A stretch of 64,000 bases of DNA from an uncultured Collinsella sp. (GTDB lineage Bacteria; Actinomycetota; Coriobacteriia; Coriobacteriales; Coriobacteriaceae). A program made the translations under genes and the position numbers. The notes below the pieces were generated by a model. The model was given only the letters and a program-made list of their open reading frames with translations. It was not told the origin of the DNA and made no database searches. Where the stretch lies: positions 62,001 to 126,000 of the forward strand of contig CABQJK010000001.1 in NCBI GenBank assembly GCA_902464495.1. The letters are read 5' to 3'. Positions 43,672 through 53,112 of this stretch are shown in pieces (the stretch's first letter is position 1; every line of letters begins with the position of its first letter).

Positions 43672-44029
43672 CTATATCTGTCATCGGTATACGGATATAG
43701 CAGTTTCGATTCGTCATTCCATCTTACTCGGGCGGAACCGACTCGGTTTTGTCCGAGTAAGATTGGGCATCCGCGAACTCATCGAATTTCTGAATCGTGT
43801 CACCCATAATCGTTCGATTTTGTTTAGTAAAACTAGGTCCCTATTAAATAAAATTCGTTTGTATCCAAATTTGTTTAACAATGCCGCGCTACCACTAAAC
43901 ACTATACCCGTTAATTCGAACGCTTGTTCGATGGATTTCATGTTGGATGGAATCGTCTGTGGGCTGGGCTATGCTACCTTGACTATCTATATGACTTAAA
44001 CGCAGCAAAGGAGCACCGAGAGAGCGAGT
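43672..44029. other. AT-rich intergenic stretch
   Basis: Far lower in GC than the neighbouring genes, with no convincing gene. It contains TTACTCGG...CCGAGTAA (about 43729 and 43756), an inverted pair that could form a stem with a long loop. It ends with the leader of the topoisomerase operon, where AAAGGAG lies unusually far (about 17 bases) from the ATG. Confidence 0.5.
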
Positions 44030-46027
44030 ATGGCAAAAAACACCGCAAACTATGGTAATGACAGTATCCGCCAGCTCAAGGACGAGGAGCGCGTACGCCT
44101 GCGCCCCGCCGTCATCTTTGGCTCGGACGGACTCGATGGCTGCGCGCATGCTGCCTTCGAGATCTTGTCCAACGCCGTTGACGAGGCGCGCCAGGGCTAC
44201 GGCAAGCTCATCACCCTTACCGCCTTTCGCGATGGCTCCATTCAGGTAGAGGACAACGGCCGCGGCTGCCCGCTCGACTGGAACCCCTCCGAGAAGCGCT
44301 TTAACTGGGAGCTCGTCTTTTGCGAGCTCTACGCCGGCGGCAAGTATAACAACAACCAGGGCGGCGACTACGACTTCTCGCTCGGCACCAACGGCCTGGG
44401 CTCCTGCGCGACCCAGTACGCTTCCGAGTACATGGACGTCACGGTTTGGCGTGACGGTAACAAGTATTCCCTGCACTTTAAGAAGGGTAAGGTCGTCGGC
44501 GCCAAAAAGAAGGCGCTCGAGATTGAGCCCAGCGACGAGAACCGCACCGGCACCACCATCAAGTGGCGCCCCGATCTTGAGGTCTTTACCTCGATCAGCA
44601 TTCCCCACGATTGGTATCGCGAGACCATGCGCCGTCAGGCCGTGGTCAACGCCAACGTGACCTTCCGCCTGCGCATTGAGGGCGACGATGGCGAGTTTTC
44701 CGAAGAGGACTTTTGCTACCCCAAGGGCATCGAGGACTACGTGCTCGAGAAGGTCGGTGCCGACTACCTCACCGAGCCCTTCTTTATCGAGGCCGACCGC
44801 CGCGGTCGCGACCGCGAGGACCTGCCCGACTACAACGTTAAGATCACCGCGTGCATGTGCTTCTCGCGCACCTTCATGATGCAGGAGTACTACCACAACT
44901 CCTCCTGGCTCGAGAACGGCGGTTCGCCCGAGAAGGCGGCCCGTAGCGCTCTGACCAGCGCCATCGATGCCTACATCAAGCAACAGGGCAAGTACAACAA
45001 AAACGAGAGCGGCATCAAATGGCAGGACGTCCAGGACTGCCTGGTTCTGGTGACTAACTGCTTCTCCACCCAGACGTCCTACGAAAACCAGACCAAGAAG
45101 GCCATCAACAACCGCTTTATCCAGCAGGCCATGACTGCCTTCTTTAAGGAGCGCCTCTCGACCTACTTGATCGAGAACAAAGACGCTGCCAACAAGATCA
45201 TGGAGCAGGTGCTCATCAACAAGCGTTCGCGCGAGAACGCCGAGAAGACGCGCCAGAGCATCAAGACCAATCTGCAGCAGAAGACCGACATGGCCAACCG
45301 CGTGCAGAAGTTCATCGACTGCCGCTCCAAGGACAAGGACCGTCGCGAGATCTACATCGTAGAGGGCGACTCGGCAGCAGGCGCCATCCGCACCTCGCGC
45401 GATGCCGAGTTCCAGGGCGTTATGCCCGTTCGCGGTAAGATCCTCAACTGCCTGAAGGAGGACTACCCGCGCATCTTTAAGTCCGACATCATCATGGACC
45501 TCATGCGCGTGCTGGGCTGCGGCGTAGAGATCAAGGACAAGCGCATCAAGAACCTCGGTGCCTTTGACCTGGATAATCTCAACTGGAACAAGGTCATCAT
45601 CTGTACGGACGCCGACGTCGACGGTTATCACATCCGCACGCTCGTACTCACCATGCTCTACCGCCTGGTGCCCACACTTATCGACGAGGGCTACGTGTAT
45701 ATCGCCGAGTCGCCGCTCTACGAGATCAACTGCAAAGAGAAGACCTACTTTGCCTACACCGAGCTCGAGAAGAACGGCATTCTTAAGGAGATCGGCGACC
45801 AGAAGTGTTCCATCAACCGCTCCAAGGGTCTTGGTGAAAACGATCCGGACATGATGTGGCTCACCACCATGAACCCCGAGACGCGCCGCCTGATCAAGGT
45901 GGAGCCCGAGGACGTCACCAAGATGGAAATCATGTTCAACCTGTTGCTGGGCAACGACGAGGCTGGCCGCAAGCGTCACATCTCCGAGCACGGCAAGGAA
46001 TACCTGGACCAGCTGGACCTGCAGTAG
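44030..46027 (+). CDS. GyrB/ParE-like type II topoisomerase subunit B
   Basis: 665 residues. The GHKL ATPase has EILSNAVDEA and EDNGRGCPLD, then a glycine-rich lid GTNGLGSCATQYASEY; the toprim domain has YIVEGDSAAG, IICTDADVDGYHIRTL and INRSKGLGE. With the next gene it makes an ATP-dependent topoisomerase. Sequence details (GGKYNNNQGGDYDFSLGTNG) differ from the standard gyrB, suggesting a second pair beside the housekeeping gyrase. 45 bp separate it from the A subunit. Confidence 0.9.
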   Translation: MAKNTANYGNDSIRQLKDEERVRLRPAVIFGSDGLDGCAHAAFEILSNAVDEARQGYGKLITLTAFRDGSIQVEDNGRGCPLDWNPSEKRFNWELVFCELYAGGKYNNNQGGDYDFSLGTNGLGSCATQYASEYMDVTVWRDGNKYSLHFKKGKVVGAKKKALEIEPSDENRTGTTIKWRPDLEVFTSISIPHDWYRETMRRQAVVNANVTFRLRIEGDDGEFSEEDFCYPKGIEDYVLEKVGADYLTEPFFIEADRRGRDREDLPDYNVKITACMCFSRTFMMQEYYHNSSWLENGGSPEKAARSALTSAIDAYIKQQGKYNKNESGIKWQDVQDCLVLVTNCFSTQTSYENQTKKAINNRFIQQAMTAFFKERLSTYLIENKDAANKIMEQVLINKRSRENAEKTRQSIKTNLQQKTDMANRVQKFIDCRSKDKDRREIYIVEGDSAAGAIRTSRDAEFQGVMPVRGKILNCLKEDYPRIFKSDIIMDLMRVLGCGVEIKDKRIKNLGAFDLDNLNWNKVIICTDADVDGYHIRTLVLTMLYRLVPTLIDEGYVYIAESPLYEINCKEKTYFAYTELEKNGILKEIGDQKCSINRSKGLGENDPDMMWLTTMNPETRRLIKVEPEDVTKMEIMFNLLLGNDEAGRKRHISEHGKEYLDQLDLQ

Positions 46028-46072
46028 CAGCAAATCGATAACGACGGCCCATAAGAAGTTCAAGAGGATATC

Positions 46073-48313
46073 GTGGCAAAGAAGAAGACGAAGAACCAGC
46101 CCAAGAAAAAGCAGGTCAACGCCGAGAACGTCATCGGCCTGCACTCCGAGGTCACCGATCAGCCGATCACGCAGACGCTCGAGGTCAACTACATGCCCTA
46201 CGCTATGAGCGTCAACGTCTCGCGTGCGTTCCCCGAGATTGACGGCTTTAAGCCCTCGCACCGCAAGCTGCTCTACACCATGTACAAGATGGGTCTGCTC
46301 AAGGGCGAGCGCCAGAAGAGCGCCAACATCGTGGGCCAGACCATGAAGCTCAACCCGCACGGCGACGCCGCGATCTACGAGACGATGGTGCGCCTGGCCA
46401 CCGGCAACGAGGCGTTGCTCGCCCCCTTCGTGGAGTCGAAGGGCAACTTTGGCAAGTACTATTCGGGCGACCTGAGCTACGCCGCCTCGCGCTATACCGA
46501 GGCCAAGCTCTCCCCCATTAGCGCCGAGATCTTCAAGGACATCGACAAGGACCCGGTCGACTTCGTCGACAGCTACGACGGCGCCATGAAGGAGCCACGC
46601 CTGCTGCCCACCACGTTCCCCAACATCCTCGTCTCGGCCAACAAGGGCATCGGCGTCGCCATGGCATCCGATATCTGCGGTTTCAACCTCAACGAGGTCT
46701 GTACCGCCACAATGCATTACCTGCAGGATCCCGACTGCGACCTGCTCGAATACATGCCCATGCCCGACTTCTCGACCGGCGGCGAAATTATCTACCGCCG
46801 CGAGGAGATGGAAAAGATAATCGAGACCGGCCTTGGCAGCTTCCAGATCCGCTCCCGCTGGCGCTGGATTCCCGAAGAGCGCATCATCGAGGTCTACGAG
46901 ATCCCCTACACCACCAAAACCGATGTCATCATCGAGCGCATCGTCAAGCTCTCCAAGGAGGGCAAGGTCAAGGAGATCGCTGACATTCGCGACGAGACCG
47001 ACCTTTCGGGCCTGCGCATCGCCATCGACCTTAAGCGCGGCGTCGACCCCGACAAACTCATGGCCAAGCTCTATCGCTCGACCACGCTGCAGGATTCGTT
47101 CTCGTGCAACTTCAACGTGCTCGTCGACGGCTATCCCCGTGTTATGGGCGTGCGCCAGATCCTGCACGAGTGGGTCAAGTGGCGCATCCAGTCCACGCGT
47201 CGCCGCATCAACTTTGACCTGGGCAAAAAGTCCGAGCGCCTGCACCTGCTGCACGGCCTTGAGGCAATTCTGCTCGACATCGACAAGGCGATCGCCATCA
47301 TCCGCGGCACCAAGCTCGAGGCCGAGGTCGTGCCCAACCTTATGAAGGGTTTCGACATCGACGAGACCCAGGCCGAGTTTGTCGCCGAGCTCAAGCTCCG
47401 CAACATCAACGAGGAGTACATCCTCAACCGCACCAAGGACATCGCCAAGCTCGAAGGTGAGATCGCCGAGCTTGAGGAGATCCTCTCCAGCGAAGAGAAC
47501 ATCAAGAAGGTCATCAGCGACGAGCTGGCCGCCGTCAACAAGAAGTACGTGATGCCGCGCCGCACGGGCAGGATTGAGCCCCATGAGGTTATCGAGGTGA
47601 GCCTGGAGCCCGAGGTCGAGGAGTACCCGGTCACCATCATGCTCTCGCGCGACGGCTACCTCAAGAAGATGACCGATCGCGTGCTCAAGAAGGCCGCCAC
47701 GCTCAAGTACAAAGACGGCGACAAGCCCTTTATCGAGTTCCCGTCCTCCAACACGCACGAGCTGCTGGTCTTTACCAACAAGAGCCAAGTATACAAGTGC
47801 AAGGTCGCCGCATTTGAGGACACCAAGTCGGCCCAGCTGGGCTCGTACCTGCCGACCGATCTTGAAATGGAACCCGACGAGAGCGTCATCTGGGTCATCG
47901 ACCCCGAGGATTACAAGGCCGACGTGCTATTCGTCTTTGAGAACGGCCGTGTGGTGCGCGTTGCGCTTTCCGGATATGTCACCAAGACCAACCGCAAGCG
48001 CCTCAAGAACGCCATCTACGGCGGCAGTAAGCTGCTGTATGCCCAGGTGCTCAAGGAAGATCGCGACATTGCGCTGGTCTCGAGCGACTACCGTCTGATG
48101 AACTTCAACACGTCGCTGCTCAAGACTAAGACGACCACCAACACGCAGGGCGTCCAGGCTTTCACGGCCAAGAAGGGCCGCTCGGTCACCACCGTCGGCA
48201 CGACCGAAGACATCCTCGGCGCCGGCGTCTCGGCCGAAAAGTTCACCGCGCAGAGCCTGCCCTCCGCCGGTGCCCTCATGAAAGAAAACGACATGCCGAG
48301 TCTGTTTGACTAG
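46073..48313 (+). CDS. GyrA/ParC-like type II topoisomerase subunit A
   Basis: 746 residues, the DNA-breaking partner. The active-site tyrosine lies in AASRYTEAKLSPIS, preceded by NPHGDAAIYETMVRLA and by the winged-helix region FPEIDGFKPSHRKLLY. A coiled-coil tower (about 400-480) and a shortened C-terminal propeller follow. The N-terminus is very basic (KKKTKNQPKKKQ). Start is GTG with AAGAGGA upstream. Gyrase or decatenase activity cannot be decided; the typical GyrA box was not obvious. Confidence 0.9.
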   Translation: MAKKKTKNQPKKKQVNAENVIGLHSEVTDQPITQTLEVNYMPYAMSVNVSRAFPEIDGFKPSHRKLLYTMYKMGLLKGERQKSANIVGQTMKLNPHGDAAIYETMVRLATGNEALLAPFVESKGNFGKYYSGDLSYAASRYTEAKLSPISAEIFKDIDKDPVDFVDSYDGAMKEPRLLPTTFPNILVSANKGIGVAMASDICGFNLNEVCTATMHYLQDPDCDLLEYMPMPDFSTGGEIIYRREEMEKIIETGLGSFQIRSRWRWIPEERIIEVYEIPYTTKTDVIIERIVKLSKEGKVKEIADIRDETDLSGLRIAIDLKRGVDPDKLMAKLYRSTTLQDSFSCNFNVLVDGYPRVMGVRQILHEWVKWRIQSTRRRINFDLGKKSERLHLLHGLEAILLDIDKAIAIIRGTKLEAEVVPNLMKGFDIDETQAEFVAELKLRNINEEYILNRTKDIAKLEGEIAELEEILSSEENIKKVISDELAAVNKKYVMPRRTGRIEPHEVIEVSLEPEVEEYPVTIMLSRDGYLKKMTDRVLKKAATLKYKDGDKPFIEFPSSNTHELLVFTNKSQVYKCKVAAFEDTKSAQLGSYLPTDLEMEPDESVIWVIDPEDYKADVLFVFENGRVVRVALSGYVTKTNRKRLKNAIYGGSKLLYAQVLKEDRDIALVSSDYRLMNFNTSLLKTKTTTNTQGVQAFTAKKGRSVTTVGTTEDILGAGVSAEKFTAQSLPSAGALMKENDMPSLFD

Positions 48314-48349
48314 GACGACGGTGGCCAAACCGTCATGGTCATACAAAGC

Positions 48350-48392
48350 AGCGGGGCCCGGAGCGCAGCAGCATCGCGCTCCGGGCCCCGCT
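48350..48392. terminator. Stem-loop after the topoisomerase operon
   Basis: AGCGGGGCCCGGAGCGC pairs with GCGCTCCGGGCCCCGCT, a perfect 17-bp stem with a 9-nt loop, between convergent stop codons of the A subunit and the AAA ATPase. No strong T run on either side. Confidence 0.7.
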
Positions 48393-48406
48393 CGCTGCAA
48401 CGTATA

Positions 48407-49615
48407 TCATATGCCCCACACGGGAATCGCTTGGACATCCTTGGTAATAAGGTATGGATCCGGGGTTTGACAGACAACGTGTCCAAACCCAATTTCATAG
48501 CCGGTCAGGCCCTCGAGACAGGAAAAATTCTTTACTGCATCTTTGCCCACCGTGGCTGACATCTTCACCTCGACGGGATGGAGAATATGGCCCTCTTGGA
48601 TGAGCAAATCAATTTCGCGCTTCTTTTGGTCTCGATAGAACCATACGTCGCGAAGGCTCTTCCCCGCGTTCATAAAGCTCTTCAAAATTTCCGAGACAAC
48701 GAACGTCTCAAATATATGCCCCGCCGCGGCCCCGTTGCGCAATTGCTCCGGCGTTATCCACCTCGTTAGATGACAAACAAGACCTGTATCCATAAAGAAT
48801 ATTTTAGGGGTCTTGGTCAGACGCTTATCGACATTAGGCCAAAAGGGCTCGACAATCCGAACGATGTTCGACGCCTGCAAAACCGAGAGCCAAGCCTTCA
48901 CCGTCTTACGGTCGACGTCAACGGTGTTTCCAATATCGGTGGCATTTAACAGTTGCCCCGTTCTCGCTGCGCACGCGACCATAAAGCTGTAGAACTTCGC
49001 CTCATCCTTCACGTTTACAAGATCGCGAACATCGCGTTCGAGATATGCGGCAACGTAGTCGGAATAATAGGAGTCCCAATCGATATTTGGGTCTTGCAGT
49101 TCGGGCATCGAACCCCTATGGATGATGTTCCAAATATTTCCCGAAGACATCTTAGAGGCCAAGGAAACCTTTTTGGGGATATACGGACGAGGGCCCTGGG
49201 AACCACCAACAAGCTCTCGCAAGCTTAAAGAGGGCATCTCCAGAATTCTAATCCTCCCCGCCAAAGATTCGCTCACCCCTTTCATGAGGTGATATGTCTG
49301 GGATCCCGTGAGGACGATTCGGCCCTTCTCCTCTGATTGATCGACAACCCACTTCACCGGAGAAAAAAGCTCAGGCACGCGCTGAATCTCATCAATGATG
49401 ATCGGCAAATCATGAGACTCGAAAAACAGGGCGGCATCCTCTTTTGCAAGAAGATAATCCCGCGGGTTCTCCATCGAAACATAGTCGAATCGGTCGCCTA
49501 GATGTTGCTTGAGAACCGTCGTCTTCCCAACTTGGCGCGCTCCGGTCACCAGGACAACTTTTCCCTGCCCCAGCATCGAATCTATCGTCTGTTCAATTTC
49601 GCGCTCGATGTACAT
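48407..49615 (-). CDS. AAA-family ATPase with DUF4143 domain
   Basis: 402 residues. Walker A TGARQVGKTTV and Walker B LPIIIDEIQRVPE are near the start, LTGSQTYHLMKGVSESLAGR is the sensor region, and the C-terminal half is a DUF4143 module with a nuclease-like REKKREIDLL-type motif (here DQKKREIDLLIQEG and VEVKMS). Such proteins are common and abundant in gut bacteria; function is unproven. Start ATG 49615 with GGGAGG upstream. Lower GC than its neighbours hints at transfer. Confidence 0.88.
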   Translation of the reverse strand: MYIEREIEQTIDSMLGQGKVVLVTGARQVGKTTVLKQHLGDRFDYVSMENPRDYLLAKEDAALFFESHDLPIIIDEIQRVPELFSPVKWVVDQSEEKGRIVLTGSQTYHLMKGVSESLAGRIRILEMPSLSLRELVGGSQGPRPYIPKKVSLASKMSSGNIWNIIHRGSMPELQDPNIDWDSYYSDYVAAYLERDVRDLVNVKDEAKFYSFMVACAARTGQLLNATDIGNTVDVDRKTVKAWLSVLQASNIVRIVEPFWPNVDKRLTKTPKIFFMDTGLVCHLTRWITPEQLRNGAAAGHIFETFVVSEILKSFMNAGKSLRDVWFYRDQKKREIDLLIQEGHILHPVEVKMSATVGKDAVKNFSCLEGLTGYEIGFGHVVCQTPDPYLITKDVQAIPVWGI

Positions 49616-49677
49616 AGAATCGCCTCCCGTTATGGAGCCTATTATCTCGTACAAACGTTAATTGGTCAAAATCGGGA

Positions 49678-49890
49678 GTGCTACTCCCGATTTTCACTCA
49701 CAATCTTCTGCCTGATTCTGGATCCAGCAGGGTCTCGGAGATCGCCAAGCGTATGGGCGTCGCCAGCAACTACACAAGCCAGTACAAGCGCCGCCTCCTC
49801 GAGGACGGCGTTATCGGGAAACGTGGACGTGGCCTCGTCGGCTTCGACATCCCCGCGTTCAGGGAATTATTGAGCGAGAAGGCGTTTTAG
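49678..49890 (+). pseudogene. C-terminal remnant of an ATPase or regulator (winged helix)
   Basis: The readable part, SSRVSEIAKRMGVASNYTSQ then YKRRLLEDGVIGKRGRGLVG and FDIPAFRELL, is a winged-helix tail like that found at the end of COG1672-type ATPases. The preceding residues are not protein-like and no ATPase domain is present, so this is a left-over 3' end. It lies next to an intact AAA ATPase on the other strand. Confidence 0.55.
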
Positions 49891-49918
49891 CACACCGGAA
49901 TTGTCCGCTGGGGCATCG

Positions 49919-49987
49919 ACGCATGGCAATCAGCATTCCTCTTGAAAAGGACAGCAAGCATTTCCACCAACACCGATTGCCATGCGT
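49919..49987. repeat. 13-bp inverted repeat with long loop
   Basis: ACGCATGGCAATC (49919-49931) and GATTGCCATGCGT (49975-49987) are perfect complements separated by 43 bases. On the plus side TTCTTCTTACCC follows. It could end the remnant frames on both sides. Confidence 0.5.
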
Positions 49988-49998
49988 TCTTCTTACCC

Positions 49999-50178
49999 TT
50001 AGGCGAGCTTGCGAGCGAGCTCGCGCACCTCTTTCAACTTGGGCGAGGATGCCATGCTGTCGCGCTCGGTCTCATTGCCTGACAACTCCTCAACTGTCTT
50101 GATTCTCTCTCCGAGAATTGAACAGCAAATCGTTGGCCGCAAAGTGTCGACTGTGGGAAAATTAACTAGAGCTTTCTC
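49999..50178 (-). pseudogene. 59-codon protein tail without a start
   Basis: An open stretch bounded by a stop codon upstream reads EKALVNFPTVDTLRPTICCS, then ILGERIKTVEELSGNETERD, and ends SMASSPKLKEVRELARKLA. Composition and the final basic helix look like a genuine C-terminus, but there is no start codon or ribosome site before it. I do not recognise the family. With the remnant at 49678 it marks a zone of gene decay. Confidence 0.5.
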
Positions 50179-50272
50179 CTACTCGCGTGAGCGTTCGCGT
50201 GTATGAGCCTGGCCGAATCGGGCAGGCGCAATATAGATCCACGGAAACCGGCCTACGAACAAGGAGCGCCTT

Positions 50273-51154
50273 ATGTATGGACAGCATGTTGCACCGCAAA
50301 CCCATTACAAACGCACTGGCCTGTCTATCCGCAACGTCAAGCTTCATGCAGGCGCCAGAGTCGTTGCCTTCGGAGTAAGCATTCTTATGGCAGGGCAGCT
50401 TTTGCTACCCTGCGCAGCACTGGCGACCGAAATGCCCGAACCCGATGTCGCAACACCCATCACCTGCGACGAAGTCAACGCGGAAGGCAGCCTCACAGCA
50501 ACCACCGTCGATCATTACTACGATTTGGAGCTACCCCCTGCTTTCGAGTTGGTCCAGAACGAGGCTCTTGTACACGATTTTCCCGACAAACCCGAGGACT
50601 TCATCTACGGGCTTAACGACACCGTCCATCTCTTCAAGATCGACACCGATACCGAAAGCCTTATAAAAACCGAGAACCCCAAAGAGGCCAGCGTCTCTAT
50701 TGCCCTGACCATGATCGACAATCACGTTAGAGCAACCGTAGTCTTTACAGGCAGTTACGCCGACGACCAAATCCCTTACAGGCTGAACCTCAACAGCTCA
50801 ACCTACCTTGGCACACACGTTGACCGTGACTTCGACAGCGGGCAAGGGATTATGCACGAAACGCGGCACGATTACTACATCCGTTACGTCTTCGACAGTG
50901 ACGTGCACTTGTTTGCAACCGATACGAGCGGTTCCAAACCCGAACCGGAAACCAAGACCGAGCCCACACCGCAGCCCAATGCAAAAAAGCCCACGGCAAA
51001 TCCCGTTTCCACCAAGGCAGTAGCGGCGGTTAAACCAGCCGGGGCCACCCTACCCGCGACGGGCGACAACGGTGCGATGGCAGCCGCCCTGAGTGTTGCC
51101 GGTGCTGTAGTTGCGGCAGTTGGCATTTCTGCAACAAGGCGTCGCAACCGCTAG
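50273..51154 (+). CDS. LPATG-anchored surface protein
   Basis: 293 residues. A signal peptide with a long basic lead (VVAFGVSILMAGQLLLPCAA) is followed by a roughly 170-residue beta-rich domain with YDLELPPAFELV and PYRLNLNSS, a Pro/Thr/Lys wall-spanning linker (KPEPETKTEPTPQPNAKK), and the sortase signal LPATGDN, a hydrophobic helix and RRRNR. AAGGAG precedes the ATG. The domain is not one I recognise. No sortase gene is in the window. Confidence 0.88.
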   Translation: MYGQHVAPQTHYKRTGLSIRNVKLHAGARVVAFGVSILMAGQLLLPCAALATEMPEPDVATPITCDEVNAEGSLTATTVDHYYDLELPPAFELVQNEALVHDFPDKPEDFIYGLNDTVHLFKIDTDTESLIKTENPKEASVSIALTMIDNHVRATVVFTGSYADDQIPYRLNLNSSTYLGTHVDRDFDSGQGIMHETRHDYYIRYVFDSDVHLFATDTSGSKPEPETKTEPTPQPNAKKPTANPVSTKAVAAVKPAGATLPATGDNGAMAAALSVAGAVVAAVGISATRRRNR

Positions 51155-51445
51155 CCAGCATTTCGTACCTCGTAGACAAAGCTCTATCCCCGCTCCGATG
51201 AGCTTTACGCACCGAGAAGTTTCTTCCCCACGGAAATGAGCTTTTTCCAACGGTCGCCTTCACGCCATCAACGCCCCGCGAAACCGTCGAAACAGACTGT
51301 GCCGAACCGCCATCGAGCTCTGCCCCATCGCAAACAGCGTCGACGGCGTCTTCTGGCAACATTTTTGGTCGCCATAGCTCCGATTCGGCAGGGCCCAGTC
51401 TCCGCTCGATCTCGAGCAAGACTTGTAAGGAGTCCTCAGTCAAGA
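51155..51445. other. Gap between surface protein and TetR gene
   Basis: No gene that I can support. On the minus strand a frame containing LTEDSLQVLLEIERRLGPAE and PEDAVDAVCDGAELDG is open just downstream of the TetR stop and could be a remnant, but it runs on into the antisense of the surface protein gene and has no convincing start. Confidence 0.35.
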
Positions 51446-52000
51446 TCAACTACGGAAATCGTGACGAGCCGATACCGCTCGCAAGCCTCCTTCGGAATAG
51501 ATGTTGAGCAGTTCCTGGGCATGGGCGAACTCGGGTCCCCGCCTCCAACCGAGCAGGCGGTTGACCGCGAGGTTTCCCTGAACGCTGTGGACAAAGAGCA
51601 GATAAGCATCCCCGCGCGAAAGCCCAGTCTTCTCCATGATCGAGGGAACCATCTGCTCTGCGCCGCGCTCGATGACGCGCTGCGCCACGCGGGCGTACGC
51701 GTCGTCATCCGAGTAGAGCAGATAATAGTCATCGTTTGCCGGCGGGCGCTGGCAGGGGGCATCCGCCTCCGATCCCTCGAGCGGGGGCACGGCCGCCAAA
51801 GCCTCGTCAATAAGTGCGTCGAGCAGCGCGAACTTATCCTCGTAGTGCAGATAGAACGTGCCGCGGTTGATATCGGCGCGGCGGCAGATATCCGCCACCG
51901 TCATCTTCGCGAAGCCGACCTCGGCCAGCAGCGCGAAGAACGCCCCCCGTATGACCGAGAGCGTATAGCGCCGACGACGATCGATCTTCCCTACTTCCAT
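51446..52000 (-). CDS. TetR-family regulator of the sirtuin operon
   Basis: 184 residues. The N-terminal helix-turn-helix has RRYTLSVIRGAFFALLAEVG, ADICRRADINRGTFYLHYED and DKFALLDALI; the C-terminal 120 residues are the ligand-binding half and are not similar to a named subfamily. I start at ATG 52000 with GGAGGAG upstream. It is divergent from three sirtuin-like genes and a perfect dyad overlaps their promoter, so it should repress them. Ligand unknown. Confidence 0.92.
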   Translation of the reverse strand: MEVGKIDRRRRYTLSVIRGAFFALLAEVGFAKMTVADICRRADINRGTFYLHYEDKFALLDALIDEALAAVPPLEGSEADAPCQRPPANDDYYLLYSDDDAYARVAQRVIERGAEQMVPSIMEKTGLSRGDAYLLFVHSVQGNLAVNRLLGWRRGPEFAHAQELLNIYSEGGLRAVSARHDFRS

Positions 52001-52104
52001 GGCTCCTCCAATTGCAACGCTCGACAATGTCCAGCAAACGCTCGTTTATCGACAGTGCCTCAAAGCTGTTCATTGCTCTGACGTAAATCAACATGGATAC
52101 TTTT

Positions 52105-52124
52105 TATAGACACCTGTCTATAAT
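52105..52124 (+). promoter_or_regulatory. Operator and -10 box of the sirtuin operon
   Basis: TATAGACA-CC-TGTCTATA is a perfect 8-2-8 palindrome (52105-52122). It overlaps the consensus -10 box TATAAT (52119-52124) of the sirtuin operon. A -35 box is weak. The geometry is ideal for repression by the adjacent TetR protein. Confidence 0.75.
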
Positions 52125-52143
52125 AGCCGAAAGAAGGTATCCA

Positions 52144-53109
52144 GTGACTCTGTACGAGCAGCTCGTTATCGAGCTCACCAACCGATCGTTTTCCCATCAG
52201 GCAGCCTACCGCGGCGGTGGCACGCCCTACGACCTGAGTGACCGCGAGCCCAAGCCCTACGACCAGCAGATCAAGGACTTTGTCCGCATGATCGATGAGG
52301 CCGATTGCGTGCTTGTGGGCGGTGCCTCCGGTCTCTCCGCGGCGGGCGGCGGCGACTTCTACTACGAGGACAACGCGACCTATCGCAGACATTTCGGCAA
52401 GTTCGCCGAGCGCTATGGCTTCAAGGGTGCTTTCGAGGGTTCATTCTATCGCTGGCCTACCGCCGAGGCGCGCTGGGGCTATCTTGCCACCTTCCTCGAC
52501 ACCACGCTCAACGCCCCGCTGCGCAAGCCCTACAAGGACCTCGACGCTATCCTTGCTAAGAAGGACTTCTTTGTGCTCACCACTAACCAGGACACGCAGT
52601 TCGTAAAGATCTACCCGTGGGAGAAGGTGGCAGAGATCCAGGGCGACCATCGCTTTTTCCAATGTTCCCGCTGCTGCACCGATGACGTATGGGACGCAAT
52701 CGAGCCGGTCTCCCGCATGGTCGAGGCCATGGGAGACGGCCTAGAGGTTCCAACAGAGCTCGTGCCGCGCTGCCCGCACTGCGGGGCCGAGGCGTTCCCC
52801 TGGGTTCGCGGCTACGGCAACTTTTTGCAGGGCGAGCTCTACGAGGAGCAGTACCGCAAGGTCTCCGACTGGCTCGACGCGCACGCGCATCAGAAGATTC
52901 TTTTCCTTGAGCTGGGCGTGGGCCGCATCACGCCTGCATTTATCCAGGAGCCGTTCTGGGCCCTCACGGCGCAGTTGCCGCAAGCGAGCTACATCGCCGT
53001 AAACAATCAGACGCAGTTTCTCCCCCGCGCGATCGAGGACCGAGGCATGGCGATCCGCGCCGACATCGCCGACGTGCTCGCCGACGTGCACAAGACGTTG
53101 GGAAGGTAG
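52144..53109 (+). CDS. Divergent SIR2/SirTM-like protein 1
   Basis: 321 residues. The sirtuin fold is shown by VLVGGASGLSAAGGGDFYYE, LTTNQDTQF and, where deacetylases have the catalytic histidine, EIQGDHRFFQCSRCC; CPHC later completes the zinc site. The Gln in the IQGD motif matches class M sirtuins. The start is taken as GTG 52144 with AAGAAGG upstream, because an earlier ATG would lie within the promoter. First of three related genes in a TetR-controlled operon; probable NAD-dependent ADP-ribosyltransferase or NAD sensor, inferred. Confidence 0.85.
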   Translation: MTLYEQLVIELTNRSFSHQAAYRGGGTPYDLSDREPKPYDQQIKDFVRMIDEADCVLVGGASGLSAAGGGDFYYEDNATYRRHFGKFAERYGFKGAFEGSFYRWPTAEARWGYLATFLDTTLNAPLRKPYKDLDAILAKKDFFVLTTNQDTQFVKIYPWEKVAEIQGDHRFFQCSRCCTDDVWDAIEPVSRMVEAMGDGLEVPTELVPRCPHCGAEAFPWVRGYGNFLQGELYEEQYRKVSDWLDAHAHQKILFLELGVGRITPAFIQEPFWALTAQLPQASYIAVNNQTQFLPRAIEDRGMAIRADIADVLADVHKTLGR

Positions 53110-53112
53110 CGC

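Noticed and set aside
43895..47788. 1297-codon open frame on the minus strand
   Set aside because: It is antisense to the two topoisomerase genes. GC-rich codon bias on one strand leaves long antisense frames; the translation is a low-complexity Leu/Val/Gly/Asp/His mix without motifs.
52093..52143. Upstream ATG start for sirtuin 1
   Set aside because: It would put the promoter -10 box and operator within the coding sequence; GTG 52144 has a proper AAGAAGG site.
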